A DNA stretch of 64,000 nucleotides from Paulownia fortunei (Eukaryota > Streptophyta > Magnoliopsida > Lamiales > Paulowniaceae). The translations under genes and the position numbers were made by a program. The stretch is from the NCBI GenBank assembly GCA_019321725.1, contig CM033108.1, positions 15,823,799 through 15,887,798 on the forward strand. Reading direction: 5' to 3'. Positions 45,481 to 56,497 of the stretch are shown one piece after another (within the stretch, counting starts at the first letter, position 1; each line of letters begins with the position of its first letter). The notes beneath the pieces are model-generated. The model was not told the DNA's origin. It worked only from the letters and a program-made list of their open reading frames with translations, and did no database searches.

Positions 45481-46046
45481 AGGCTAGATAAATGGGAATT
45501 GCCTTATTTCAGATTCAAGAACAGAGCTTCAGGTGCTTAGGCATCGGCAACAAGCTCCTAGGCTTTGCAAAAATTCAAGGAGAACAAATTATACAACGTC
45601 AAGACAATGATCTCAATGCTTAGACACTGCGATGGGTGAAGGAAAACAGAGATGAGCCTAGGCGCTCCACAGACTGGTTTGAAGCTAGATTCACTTGACA
45701 GAAAACAACACTGGAGGTGCTTAGGCCCTCCTCCACATAAAGCCCTACGCAATTGTTTTGAGAAACTTGTACCAGCCATTTTTGGGGAGATTGGAAGATT
45801 TGGAAGAGTCGAATAATGGAAGAGTTGGCCTGGATTCTTACAAAAATTCGTGCGCACTGGACATCAATTCACTTATTATTTTTGCATATATAATCTTTGC
45901 ACATATTCTTGAATAATTTTTCTTAAATTTCTAGAATAGTTTTTGTTTAGAATTTTGTAAAGGGAGTAAGTAATCATTATTTATATTTTCAGTAAACTGT
46001 ATTTCTACTTTTTTTTGGTGATTTTATAAATGCCAATCCACCAATG
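45481..46046. other. Intergenic stretch, no feature recognised
   Basis: A 99-codon minus frame at 45857-45558 has no domain I know and I do not support it as a gene. The sequence CTTAGGCACTGCGATGGG-type text repeats loosely but shows no clear structure. Confidence 0.45.
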
Positions 46047-46047
46047 C

Positions 46048-46091
<44 letters not shown>

Positions 46092-46106
46092 TTGTGTGTG
46101 TGTGTA
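46047..46106. repeat. (TA)n(TG)n compound microsatellite
   Basis: About eleven TA units followed by TG units with one interruption (TTTGTG). Confidence 0.92.
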
Positions 46107-46153
46107 CACATTGTATTTATGTATTCATTATGCCAATGAAAACTTAATTACGA

Positions 46154-46330
46154 CATACTCCCTCCACCCTGCAAAGAATGTTGTGTGTTCTATTTTGACT
46201 TGTCCCAATTTATTTATTACTATAAAAAGTAAGAATTTATTATAGTGTATGATTGTTCTTTCTTTTAATTTAAATTAAAAAAATGAATTAAATCATTCTT
46301 GTGATAAGAAATCTATTATTTAAGGGAAGA
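46154..46330 (+). mobile_element. Stowaway-like MITE end (fragment)
   Basis: ACTCCCTCCACCCTGCAAAG followed by TTCTATTTTGACTTGTCCC is the usual left terminal sequence of Tc1/mariner-type Stowaway elements (CTCCCTCCGTCCC). No matching right terminus GGGACGGAGGGAG is found before the next element, so it is truncated or only similar. Confidence 0.45.
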
Positions 46331-46379
46331 AATTTTTATATATAGGTAAAAGCCAATAACAAATCAAATTAAGGTTCTA

Positions 46380-47420
46380 CTTGAGGGCTAATTTTACTTT
46401 ATCCCCTCTATTTTTATTGAATATTATTTTATCCTCTTGTATTCTAATTGTATCAGTTTACCTATTTATATTCTTAATTGGTATTATTTTGCCACCTGTA
46501 TTTTCAATTGGTATAACTTTACCACCTGTATTCTTAATTATTATCACTTTGTCACATTCTGCTATTATTGTATCACTCAAACTCCTTGTAGTTTTAAAAA
46601 ATAACCTAATTATTCTTATCTATTATTTTTAGTAAAATTATTTTAAAAAAATTGTGTCTACTAATAATTTTTTTAACTTGATTAATTAACACTTAACATT
46701 AATTATATTTAAAATTTTATTGAATTTCAAATTTAATGGCTACTTTTTTAATTTAATGTAGTTCCTATTAAATTACTATATAGAAAATATTTTCTATTAG
46801 CTAATAAATTTTTTATTCATCATAAATCTAAAAAATATGTAATCTATTTCTAAATAATATTTGTTAAATATGTGAAATATTAGGAGTAATTTTCGAATTA
46901 TTAATTGAATAATCATACTTTAATAAAAACTTTATTAAATTAACTAAAGTCATTTTTGTGATTAATTTTTGTTAAACACCAATATGGATTTTTTTAAAAT
47001 TTATCAAATTTTTTATTAAATAACGACAATAAGATTGTTCATAATTTACTTAATATTAATATTAAACACTAAAATGACTATTTTTTTTTTAAATTTGAAC
47101 ATTGTTTCTATTAAATTATGGTAATTTTATTAATAATGAAAAATATATTATTAAAATTTAACTTGTTTAATAAAATATTATCTAAAAATATTACACATTT
47201 TTTAGATTTATAATGAATAAAAAACTTATAAGTAAAATATTATCTAACAAAATATCCTACTATATAGTAGTTATAAAAATCTAATAATTTTAAAATATTT
47301 TTAAAGTGATTTTTCTAAGAATAATGGCAATAACAATTAGATCATTTGTAAAGAATAAGAAGATTAAAGTGATACAATAAGAATGTAGAGAGTAAAATGA
47401 TACCAAGAATAACCTAATGT
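46380..47420. mobile_element. Fold-back (long inverted repeat) transposon-like element
   Basis: The left arm, about 46380-46930, and the right arm, about 47100-47420, are inverted copies. For example TTTTTTATTCATCATAAATC at 46808 pairs with TAATGAATAAAAAACTTATA at 47212, and ACTATATAG pairs with CTATATAGTAG. The left end holds five to six tandem units of about 30 bp (46422-46570; TATTATTTTGCCACCTGTAT type); one to two units lie in the right end. The element is very AT-rich, has no coding capacity and no clear target-site duplication, which fits an old MITE or fold-back element. Confidence 0.68.
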
Positions 47421-48244
47421 ATTTGTGGACAAGACGTAGGTCTCTAATTAGAAAAGTAACCCTATATTATACAATCTGCAAGGCAAAAAATAAGGACAAA
47501 TTTGGAAGAAAGTGGCACAAAATTAAATTTTTTTAAATTCCTACCCAAAAGTTAAATAGGACATCTTTGTGAGACATACGAAATAGTAATAGTATCTTAT
47601 TTACCCGGCCAATTGATATTTCTATTCACAAATTTCTATCACAACGATTTAAAGTATTTCATAGAAGTTCTTTTGTTTTTTTTTTAAGAAAAAGAAACAT
47701 GCTTTAATCGTTCACATGCATGCTTACACTTCATTAATAACAGTACACTATTGACTATTCATAGCATAACTAAACAATCCATTTAGATAAAAAGAAGAAA
47801 GAGAAGGTGGGCAATTGAGTTGAATAGCTCCAAATCTTGAGCTCCTCATAATGAATTAACTTTTTAGTCGTTTCTTATATATCATAACAAGTCATTAAGG
47901 GATTGAGTTATTTTTACGAATACTTTTTGATGCTCAAGGTACAATCAGAGTAAAAATGAATAAAGACAAAGAACAAAATGTTATAAAATACTAAATTAAA
48001 ATAACGTACCTCAAAATGATAAAATATGGAATACTTATGGATGTATAGTCTATCATTCTTCTTGGAGCATTAGGACTTTATGAGCTTGGGTCATCCTTCT
48101 TGAGGTATTTGGACTTAGCTTTTGGGTCAGTGTTGAATTATGGCCCATCATTATAAGTTCTCACTCTCAGATAAACCTTGAGACTTAGATTAGTTGAGAA
48201 GAATTTTTTTCTCTACTTGGGTCTATTAGACTTAATCTATTAGA
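47421..48244. other. AT-rich intergenic stretch, nothing recognised
   Basis: Non-coding on both strands as far as I can see. 48040-48180 has loosely repeated phrases (CTTCTTGGAGCATTAGGACT and CCTTCTTGAGGTATTTGGAC) suggesting a small decayed repeat. Confidence 0.5.
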
Positions 48245-48620
48245 GCCCCTTTGGTCATTTTAAACTCATTTTTATGTTTCTAATATTTTTAGAATAGAAA
48301 ATATTTTTATTAGATTTTCGTGTAATATTGAAAATGTATTTGGATTAGTAATGTTTCTATATAAACTATATAGGAATAAAAAAATATATTTATTTTATGA
48401 TATTTTTTATATTAAAAATATAAAAGGGTGTGATATTTGAATAAGTTTGAAAATAAAATTACTAGGGGCATGAAAAGATGTGAAATAATAATAAATTTTA
48501 AAATATATTTTAAAAATAAAAATAAATGATATTTTGATGAAAAAAGAGTGAAACAATTTTTTTTTTTTTTTTAAGTAAGAAAAAAAATTATAAACCAAAC
48601 AAACTCCTATTCTTTTTAGA
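48245..48620. mobile_element. Possible hAT-type MITE
   Basis: The ends TTAGAGCCCCTTTGGTC (left) and AACCAAACAAACTCCTA (right) are imperfect inverted repeats of the GAGxxxGTTTGGT kind common in small non-autonomous hAT elements. The interior is very AT-rich, with a T16 run at 48557. No target-site duplication could be read. Confidence 0.42.
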
Positions 48621-48695
48621 CTATTTGTAATTAGGTGCATGAGCAGTGGAGGCCAACCTAGCTAGAAGAAGAAAAATCGAATGAAATGGAACACT

Positions 48696-48701
48696 CACGT
48701 G
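48696..48701. promoter_or_regulatory. G-box CACGTG upstream of the BAHD gene
   Basis: The palindrome CACGTG in ACTCACGTGGGTAAC, about 380 bp before the ATG. G-boxes bind bZIP and bHLH factors in light and hormone responses. Occupancy here is unproven. Confidence 0.5.
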
Positions 48702-48870
48702 GGTAACTATTTGTTGAAGTTAGGCAGCGCCGGGATCTTTTACTTGCCAGTTCCCTTAATTTAAATTTGCTGTATCTATGCAACAGGTAGTTGTAAATGC
48801 TGGCCCCATTCATTTACTTTTACATTCACGTCACCAAAATAATAAATCATCCCATTAATGTACCAACTAA

Positions 48871-48906
48871 CACCCCCCACCCACCCCCCACCCCACTCCA
48901 CCCCCT
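48871..48906 (-). promoter_or_regulatory. C-rich promoter tract with G-quadruplex potential
   Basis: Five runs of at least three C (6, 3, 6, 4 and 5) separated by A, A, A and ACTCCA. The minus strand therefore holds a G3+N1-7 motif with single-base loops. It lies 175 bp before the ATG and just before the TATA-like box. It is conspicuous because the surrounding sequence is strongly AT-rich. Confidence 0.7.
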
Positions 48907-48914
48907 ACACATAT

Positions 48915-48922
48915 CTATATAG
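48915..48922 (+). promoter_or_regulatory. Candidate TATA box of the BAHD gene
   Basis: CTATATAG at about -165 relative to the ATG, within ATATCTATATAGACATC. That would give a 5' leader of about 130 nt. Confidence 0.45.
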
Positions 48923-49080
48923 ACATCTACATATGATACTGACGTTTTGCATACCTGTTCGTCTGTCATACAACTATACACACGTTGTATAAGTTTAAAG
49001 CGCCATGCACAGAGTAAATGTATAACTAGGCCATTATCTAGTTCTCTTTGTTGTGGGTTTGTGTGTGCGCGATTGGAAAG

Positions 49081-51901
49081 ATGGAAGAAGGAAAGTTCAG
49101 CAGAGTGAAAGTGGACTCAATATTGAGTGTAGTATCCAGCAAGCCAACTGAGCCCGGAAAAATTCACAAATTGTCGTTGTTGGACCAGGCAATGGGCCTT
49201 CACACGATCCACATAGTGTTCTACTACGGGTCCAATCCATTCAACGATGGCCCAATGCCGTCGGACCTGGACAATCTCCGGGTTAGTTTGTCCCATTTGT
49301 TGGACGAGTACCCGATCGTAACGGGTCGGTTGACCCGAGGACCGGTGGCGGTTGGCAAGTCAAGTGCAATGATGCTGGGGTCCGGATTTTCCAAGCAAGG
49401 GTGAGTACCACGCTAGATGAATGGCTGAGATCTGCGGATGCGTCTGAGGAGCGGGATCTGACGGTGTGGGAGGACATGCCCCAAGACCCGAGCTTTTGGT
49501 CTCCATTTCGGATCCAGGTAATATTTCAATTATTTTATTGATAATATATTTAGGTAAAAAACCTTACTTTATGACTATTAAGTTAAGTAAGACTATTTTT
49601 TTTAAAATTAATTTGAGGATTTTATGGGTTACATTTGATGGTTTTCTATTTTGTAGTTTTTTTTTTTTTTTTTTTTTGGTGCAGTTTAATAAAGTATGAA
49701 TTTTATAGGAGAAATTTGCTTGATTGAGGCTTAAATTATAGCACTAAAGGTGACATTTTTAGTCAGGTAGTGGAAGAAATTGTGATATGTAAGAGGGTGT
49801 TTGGATAGACTTATTTCACGCTAAAAACATCTTAATTATACAATGTTTGATAGTAGTTTACTAGTGTAAAGTAATTGGGATAAAGAAAACTTTGTAATTA
49901 GTGACTTTTAGTGTTTTAGTTGAAATTAAATTGAAGATTTGATGTTACACTTAATGTTTTTTGAACCTTTTTTAGTTTTTTATCAATTCCATCTTTAAGT
50001 TTGTAAATTATGCATATGGGGTATATAGTTGAGGGTTTGGAGATGCTAAATTGTGGTGTACACTAGGTGTATTTAATTACATATTTATATATAAACACAC
50101 ACATACCTGACGTACACCACTGTAACATCTATTGACTGATATGTCAAAATACTTGAGTAAGTCTTGTTTAAAGTATGAAGGTGATTAAGTTGGGTATACA
50201 TGCACAAACTAGTCTAACGAGATGTTTGGTTGGATCAAAAGAAAGAATTATGAGTTCTTAGAATTTGATAGGGGGTACTTTTAACATTTACAAGCTATTG
50301 AACAAAAGAAAAAACGGCAATTCTTTCAAATTAAGATAGCTTTAATGGCTTATGTAGTGCGCTCAATCATTTTAGTCAGATCACAAGTTATGATATCATG
50401 GCCATACATTTGGTTAAATTAATGAAAGAACTATTATATAATCAATGAAAATAACAAAGAGGGTGGTACATGGCCATCTAGAAGCTGAGTAGAATTCTGA
50501 TCCTTGGACAAAATATTTCATTCACTGTATGAGAAATAGAAGAAAACCATTATGGCTGAGCTACTATAGATTGTTTGATAGTCAAAACATGCGACCTTTA
50601 GTACCCTATGAGTGTTGAGGAAGTGTTTGATAAAAGTTTTAAACCCGAACTAATTAGTTTATATGATCGTCAAGGTTTCTTACTCATAACTTGTATGCTT
50701 CTAAACTCATAAACGCCCGAATTTTGACTAAGTAATTTGTCAAAAACATTTTATTACTTCTTAGGCCTTATGTTATTCCAGTAAAATAATAACTCATTCC
50801 TTTTAAGATGTGCTGTGTTATAGGCTCCTACAGCATCTTATAAACTCTTCCTATTCAGTGTTGTTAGAAATTTTATTGTTTCTACTGAGAGACATTACAG
50901 AAAAACCCTGTAAGTCATTCAATGAAGTTGTATTTTGGTTCTTGCTGTTATTCAACTGTGTGACCCTTCACAAAAAAATATTGCAGATAAATAATTTCAA
51001 TTGTGGGGGATTGGCCATTGGATTGAGCTGCACTCACATGCATGCAGACATAACAAGTGCTACTCTGCTTATCAAGTCATGGACAGAGGTTCATCGTGGC
51101 CAACACCTCATCCATTCTCCTGTTTTCCATCTCCCCCAACTCACATCCTCTCAAACCAACTCCATCCCATCATTCTCCACAACAGACTATGCTAATACTC
51201 CAGCAAAGATGGGCACTGCTACAATGAAATTCTCTGGTTCAGTGATCGAAATATGTCTATCACAAGTCCAAAACCAGTGCCCCAATGCCACCCCCTTTGA
51301 TGTCTTGGTAGCTCTCTTCTGGTCACGCATTGCACAGTGGCAAGAACCAGCACCCGACGACAATAAATGCTCTCTTTCTATATGCGTGGACTTGAGAAAT
51401 CAGGGGCATCCGTCTATACCTTATGGCTATTTTGGCAATGCCCTGCATTTCTCGGTGCTTACTGTGGGCGCCGACAAGTTGCTGAGTGGTGAATTAGGCC
51501 AAGTATCTGAGTATGTCCACCGGCACGTTGCAGCACTAAAGGGAGAGGACTTTTGCTCAGTTGTGAGTTGGTTGGAAGAGCAGAGCAAGGAAGGAGAGGG
51601 ACCTTTAAGGATATACGCCCCTCGGCTTACATGCATTAACACAGAACATATGGCTGATGCAGAGAATGGGCAAGCACTGATGTATGCTGCAGAGTTCAGT
51701 AAGGGTGAAAGGCCTGTCCACGTGAGCTACCATGTAGGGAATGTGCGGGGAGAAGGGCTGATTATGGTAATCCCTTCGGCTGAGGCCGGACTTGGGCGAA
51801 CTGTCACGGTCATGCTCCCAGAGGAGCAGATTGGTAACCTATGCAAGGATCAAACCATACTAGATCTGGAGCCCAGTATGCTCATCAGTGGGAGGAGATG
51901 A
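49081..51901 (+). CDS. BAHD acyltransferase-family gene (ECERIFERUM 26-like), two exons, exon 1 frameshifted
   Basis: The exons are 49081-49517 and 50987-51901; about 450 residues if the frame is whole, a normal BAHD length. The start is MEEGKFSRVKV (context AAGATGG); an ATG 33 bp upstream is open but lacks family similarity. Exon 1 shows LDQAMGLHTIHIVFYY and YPIVTGRLTRGP, then after a one-base loss near 49343 continues in another frame with WQVKCNDAGVR, TTLDEWLRSADASEERDL and FWSPFRIQ. Exon length 437 instead of 438 confirms the loss; the unshifted frame stops soon after at 49402. Exon 2 has CTHMHAD, the HXXXD catalytic box (H163, D167), TPFDVLVALFWSRIA and YGYFGNALHFS. In place of the C-terminal DFGWG box it has NVRGEG (398-403). 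The type is close to proteins annotated ECERIFERUM 26-like or hydroxycinnamoyltransferase-like. BAHD enzymes move acyl groups from CoA in the cytosol, while CER2/CER26 relatives help fatty-acid elongation for wax without classical catalysis. The substrate cannot be told. The frameshift may be a pseudogene mark or an assembly error. Confidence 0.88.
49518..50986 (+). other. Intron of the BAHD gene (1,469 bp)
   Basis: The donor CAG/GTAATA follows CGGATCCAG and the acceptor TATTGCAG precedes ATAAATAATTTC; both fit, and the join is in phase 0 (FRIQ to INNF). One intron just before the HXXXD exon is the usual BAHD structure. A T21 run at 49657-49677 and ordinary AT-rich sequence fill it. No inserted element recognised. 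Confidence 0.85.
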
Positions 51902-52282
51902 GGCATTTTCTCACTTTCAAATTTCTCAGCTCATTTGATTGATTTGTGCACCTAAAAATGTAGTGATTTCTTAGGTGAATGACATTCAGTTTATCAGTTT
52001 AAATGCATTTTATGTTTTTACACTTCTCATTCAATTATCAAAATCACAATTCAAAGGATGTTTTGAAAAATGTGCTGCAATATGGTACCACCAAAGCATT
52101 ATCAGAACTAAACTGGGAAACTGATAATGGAGGAAGCATTAAAATCATGAGACATCATCTGAAGATTCTGAACATGAACAGGGCTATACATCAATACATA
52201 TATGTTTTTTAGGAGGTCTCTATAGTTCCATTCAATTTATAAAGACCCTTATGAATTTTCATCCGTATCACTTCATTGAGAG
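51902..52282 (+). other. 3' flank of the BAHD gene
   Basis: This AT-rich flank holds the likely 3' UTR. It has no clear AATAAA; AATGCATTTTATGTTTT near 52005 is a possible plant-type polyadenylation region. No other gene is visible before the solo LTR. Confidence 0.5.
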
Positions 52283-52287
52283 GAACA

Positions 52288-54908
52288 TGTGATACCCGAG
52301 TCTCTTACTACTCACATGGCTAAATATGATTCATGCATTACGTGTTAATTTTATATGCTATTTGCATTTCTATTGACATTTCATAATTTATTTCATTTTA
52401 TACGATATTTTTGAATATTAAACTTAATTCTGAAGCTCTTGCACAATATTAGTTATTAAATTTCCTAATCTAAGTAGTTGATTTTATATTGAAATAAGAA
52501 GAAAATGAGGTGGATCAATATTAGATATAGATGGGATATATAGGTTATAATTTTGGAAGTGTTAAAAGTGTTACTAGTAAGCTTATACGGTTTAATTTGA
52601 TTTGATCAAGTTATTTCAAAAGTATATATTTGTAAATTAGCATACTTGGGATATTGGACATGATATAATGTGAATTAAGTGTCATATTACAAGGCCCATA
52701 TGTGCATATGATTTTAGAAATGCAAACTAGATAATTCTTTAAGAATCGGATGCGAATCGGTTTGGAGATCGAATGAACGGACATAGGAATTACCCATGGA
52801 AATGAATGGTGATTAAGATAGGTTGCAACCAAATAAAAATAGGTGAGACACACAAGATTAGGGCTGCAAGATAAGGGAGAAAATCAGATTTGCCATTTAC
52901 TTGCCACCTCATGCTTTCTTATTAAACTTAAGCTAACATCTCAAGCTAACACCTCAAACCCTTCACCCTTAAGCAATGACCAGACCCTCATTTCAGCCAT
53001 TTTCATCTTCCAAACACACACCTTAAGGTCTCCAAGTGATCCAAATTGATTCCAAGTTGAAATAAAAGCAAGAAAAGCAAAGGAGAAGTGATTACCATCA
53101 AGTTAACCTCAAAATCTGCATAGGTAACACTTATCTATGGTTTTGCCTTTGGTTTTCAAATTATTATGAATGGTTTTATTGTTTATTAAGCTTTCAATAT
53201 CTCTTATAAAAGTGTTAGGAAGTTTTTAGTTAGATTTTGGTGCACAAATAAAGGGTTTTTGATGACAAACATTTAATAGAAAATACTTGTGGCAGAAACT
53301 GTCATCTTACTATTTTCTTGTGTTTTAGGCTTCAAAAGTGTATGGTATGTTGAATAAAACCTATAATTATTACTATTTACATGACCATATATGACTTAAG
53401 AGTATTGGAATGAAGTTTTATCAGTTGGAAATTGAAATAGAGAATGATATTGGAGAAACACTCAAACTGCCAAAATAGCAAAATCTGTTTTGGTGTGCTG
53501 TGAAGGAGACTGAATTAGGGGAGCTAAACCCATTATTTTTGGTAATAATATGACCTGGTTGTCTCCTTATATATGTTATATAAGTATGGTGAAAATTTTG
53601 GAGTTATTGAATATACTTAAAGGTGCCAAAACCATTAATGTCATGAAGTGTGCAAAACTGTCACGGTAGGAAACAATCTGTTTCAGTATGTCGTGAAGAG
53701 AGCTGAACTTGGGAAGCTATATCCGTGATTTTTAGCAATTCTATGATATGGTTACATTTATATACATGTTATCTAAGTGTGGTAAAAACTTAGGAGTGAT
53801 TGGATATGCTTAGGGATGTTAAAATTATCATGCAACTAAACTTGACAACAAGAAAATATGAAAATGTGAATCTGCCACATTTGATCACTTAACATGTTTC
53901 AACCTAGACATGTTGCTATTGAGTGTTAATAATTAGGTACATGCTATTAGAGTTATAATACTTCAATTACATGATGTTTTCATGTATTTAAGATGAGAAA
54001 TTGAGGTATTTGAGGGGCTATATTGGGTACTAGTTTGTGAAAGCTTGATTGTTAGCTTATAGCTTGGTGTTTAAGGTCTAGTATGAGATTTTGTGCTTTC
54101 AACTTGCCAAATTGGGAATGGTGCTTGATGTTGGGTAATATTACAGGCTATTTGACATCTAAGGTTGGAGAGGAATACTAAACAAATTTAGATTAAGCCA
54201 CCAACCAAGTGAAAGGTAAGTAAAGATTCATTTGCAACCACAATGCATAGACATAGTAGATGTGTGAATTATATGTAATATCATAAATCATATGTGCATA
54301 GTAGAGGACTCTCCATTGAGCATACATACATGGGCATTGTCATTAGCCCGTGCATGCATCATATACTAGCATTGTGATAAATCTTGTATTGCACGGCATG
54401 ATTCAGAGAAAGAAAAATGTTTTGTTGACCACTACTAGTGCACCGAAGCATGCATGGATTTGCATGGTGTTAGCTCATATAGTTTATGCATTGTAGGTGA
54501 GTACGACGATACTTGAAGCATCTTTTATTGGCTGAGCGGCGGTTGGAGCTCCTGCAGGTGTCTGAGTGAGTGTGTACATGGGTGACGACCTGTTGGGCTA
54601 TTTTGTTGGCTTGTTATATTTTGAGTCTGTTGTATTATATTTTTAGACTGGTACTATATTTCGCTTTTAAAACTTTACTGTAAATAAGTATGTAAATATT
54701 GGGTCGTTGTGGGTGTTGAGCTTTTATATAAATACCGATCCTGCTATATACATGACATGTGTTATAAAATATTTTAAACAGAGTTGTGCATGTAAGAAGT
54801 GATTTATCTTTTCTTAAAGTGTTATAAAAAATATTCCATGCATGCACACAGGTTCTATCATGTCAAATTATAATATATATCTAGTTGTGTAGTAATGGGG
54901 GTGTTACA
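52288..54908 (+). repeat. Solo gypsy-2 (chromovirus-type) LTR with perfect target-site duplication
   Basis: It runs from TGTGATACCCGAG to GGGTGTTACA, 2,621 bp. GAACA lies directly on both sides (52283-52287 and 54909-54913). There is no internal sequence. It sits 386 bp past the BAHD stop codon in the same orientation. The same LTR starts again at 62242, and a truncated copy is at 23658. The interior shows CACACAAGATTAGGGCTGCAAG, ACTGTCATCTTAC and repeated phrases around CAAAACTGTCACGG. No reading frames of note. Confidence 0.93.
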
Positions 54909-54913
54909 GAACA

Positions 54914-54996
54914 ACATCATATATTTTTTTCAACTCATGCGTTGTGGAACTCAAGGCATTAAGTAAGAGTTTCAAAATTATAAATTTTTAAAAATT
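54914..54996. other. Short spacer, nothing recognised
   Basis: AT-rich DNA between the solo LTR duplication and the first copia-B LTR. Confidence 0.5.
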
Positions 54997-55570
54997 TGGT
55001 TGAAATTTCAATGATATCTAAAATGTTTGATATTGAGTCGGATTCAATACTCTTCACAAATTGACATCCATATTTAAATTGGATGTTTATTCCATAGTTT
55101 GATGGGATTATAATTTCTAATTGGATTTGAATTTTTCTCTGTTTAGAAAGAGACATATATGATTTTTTCTAGCATAGTAAGATATAGATTTCTATTCATA
55201 TGTCAAATTCCTACTCTAATTGAAAGTATAAATAAACTTATTCTCCCTGAAAATACCCTTTTCAAAATTATCTATTTATAGTTTTTATTTGTACGTCTTC
55301 CCTGGAGCATCACCATAAACCTCCAAGAATTTGAAGTGTGTAAATATATGGATAACTATAATAGTTATTCAGCACTACAAGTAAGGCATATTCTCCGTTG
55401 ATTGGAACAAATAGATCTTAAAGTCATATTCGTAGTTCGATCACAAGGAGGCTTATGGACGAGCTTAACTCAAAGCATGTGAATCGACATAGTTCCGCTA
55501 TGTATAGATATACCCAGTCCACTATCTATGTATGAATATGCTATTCATACCATTGATTATTTGCTTTTAG
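54997..55570 (+). repeat. copia-B LTR, tandem unit 1
   Basis: It starts TGGTTGAAATTTC (decayed TGTTGGAAATT) and ends TTTGCTTTTAG, immediately before a primer binding site. It follows the copia-B LTR order (AATTGGATGTTTATTCC, TTCCTACTCTAATTGAAAG, TGGAGCATCACCATAA, CAAGTAAGGCATATTC, GTAGTTCGATCACAAGG). At 574 bp it is about 37 bp longer than the other copies because of an insertion near 55035-55075. Confidence 0.84.
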
Positions 55571-55583
55571 TGGTATCAGAGTT
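55571..55583 (+). other. copia-B primer binding site, unit 1
   Basis: TGGTATCAGAGTT right after the LTR end: initiator Met-tRNA type, well conserved. Confidence 0.85.
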
Positions 55584-56497
55584 AATAGAGTTCGTTCTCG
55601 TTGTTTAATTGATTTACAATATATTTTTATGCTTTAAAAAATAGATAAATTATTTTTTTAAGTATAAAATTTTCACTATATATAGATCTTAATATGTAGA
55701 TCACATGATTAAAAATTGAGTGAAAACGGATAAGTGGTTTGTGAGAGAAATAAAATTTTAGTATGAGATCCATTTTCTTTATGCTAAAAAATGAACCTGC
55801 TTTGATTTTTTGTTGCAAAAACTTTATGTCATGTTGTAGAGCATAAAAATAGGTTCGAAACGGCACATAATTTGACTTAAAACGAATGTGATATATTTTT
55901 TTAAGTTTTCAATCAAAAAATTATTTTTTCTCGTTGAAAAATTGAATTGGTCGGAATTATGATATGCCAACGTGAGAAAAGACACTAGAAAGCTGATATG
56001 ATTGATCAGCCAAATGGCGCCTACTTGGCGGATGCCTAGAGCTACATAGGTAAGGCTCTATTTGGCTTAATTGAAAAAAAAAAAGAGTCGCAACAGGAAG
56101 GCTAGTGCGAAACACAGCCTTAACTACGTGACTCTAGGCATGTGCTTAGTGCTATCTAGATGGTCAATCGTGTCAGCTTTCGGCGTCTTCTCTGACTTCG
56201 GTCAATCAGAATTTTGGCCAAATTAATTTTCCGATGAGAAAAAATAATTTTTAATCAAAAACTTAAAAAAATATATTCATCTTGAATTTGAACCTTGGTC
56301 TCTAGGCTGAAGAGTACAATTTCACCACGAAATTACTGGTGTTCCTTATTAATTAGTTGGCTACCAAATGTTAAAAAATGAGTGTTTAATATTTGATGGT
56401 TTTTTTTTTATTGTGATTTGACTTATTTGACCCATTAAATATTAATTTGAAATTTATTAGATTATTTTTAGTAATAATTACAAATTTATAAAACTTT
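55584..56497 (+). other. copia-B leader, unit 1
   Basis: About 0.9 kb of untranslated leader with GTAGATCACATGAT and CATGTTGTAGAGCATAAAAATA. It repeats 57048-57800 in order but leads into a second LTR instead of gag. GGTCTCTAGGCTGAAGAG near 56300 has its counterpart at 57629. Confidence 0.72.

Noticed and set aside
45558..45857. 99-codon minus frame that could look like a small gene
   Set aside because: No domain, no conserved composition, and it is surrounded by a LINE remnant and microsatellites. Not supported as a gene.
46154..46330. Complete Stowaway MITE
   Set aside because: Only the left terminal motif is visible; no matching right end or TA duplication could be found, so only a fragment is reported, at low confidence.
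49048..49080. Upstream ATG as the start of the BAHD protein
   Set aside because: It adds eleven residues (a Cys/Val-rich start) without family similarity, whereas the ATG at 49081 is in better context and begins MEEGKFSRVKV, as expected for the family.
50810..50986. N-terminal extension of exon 2 as coding sequence
   Set aside because: The frame is open by chance through the intron end. TATTGCAG at 50986 is a good acceptor, joins exon 1 in phase, and family similarity begins exactly after it.
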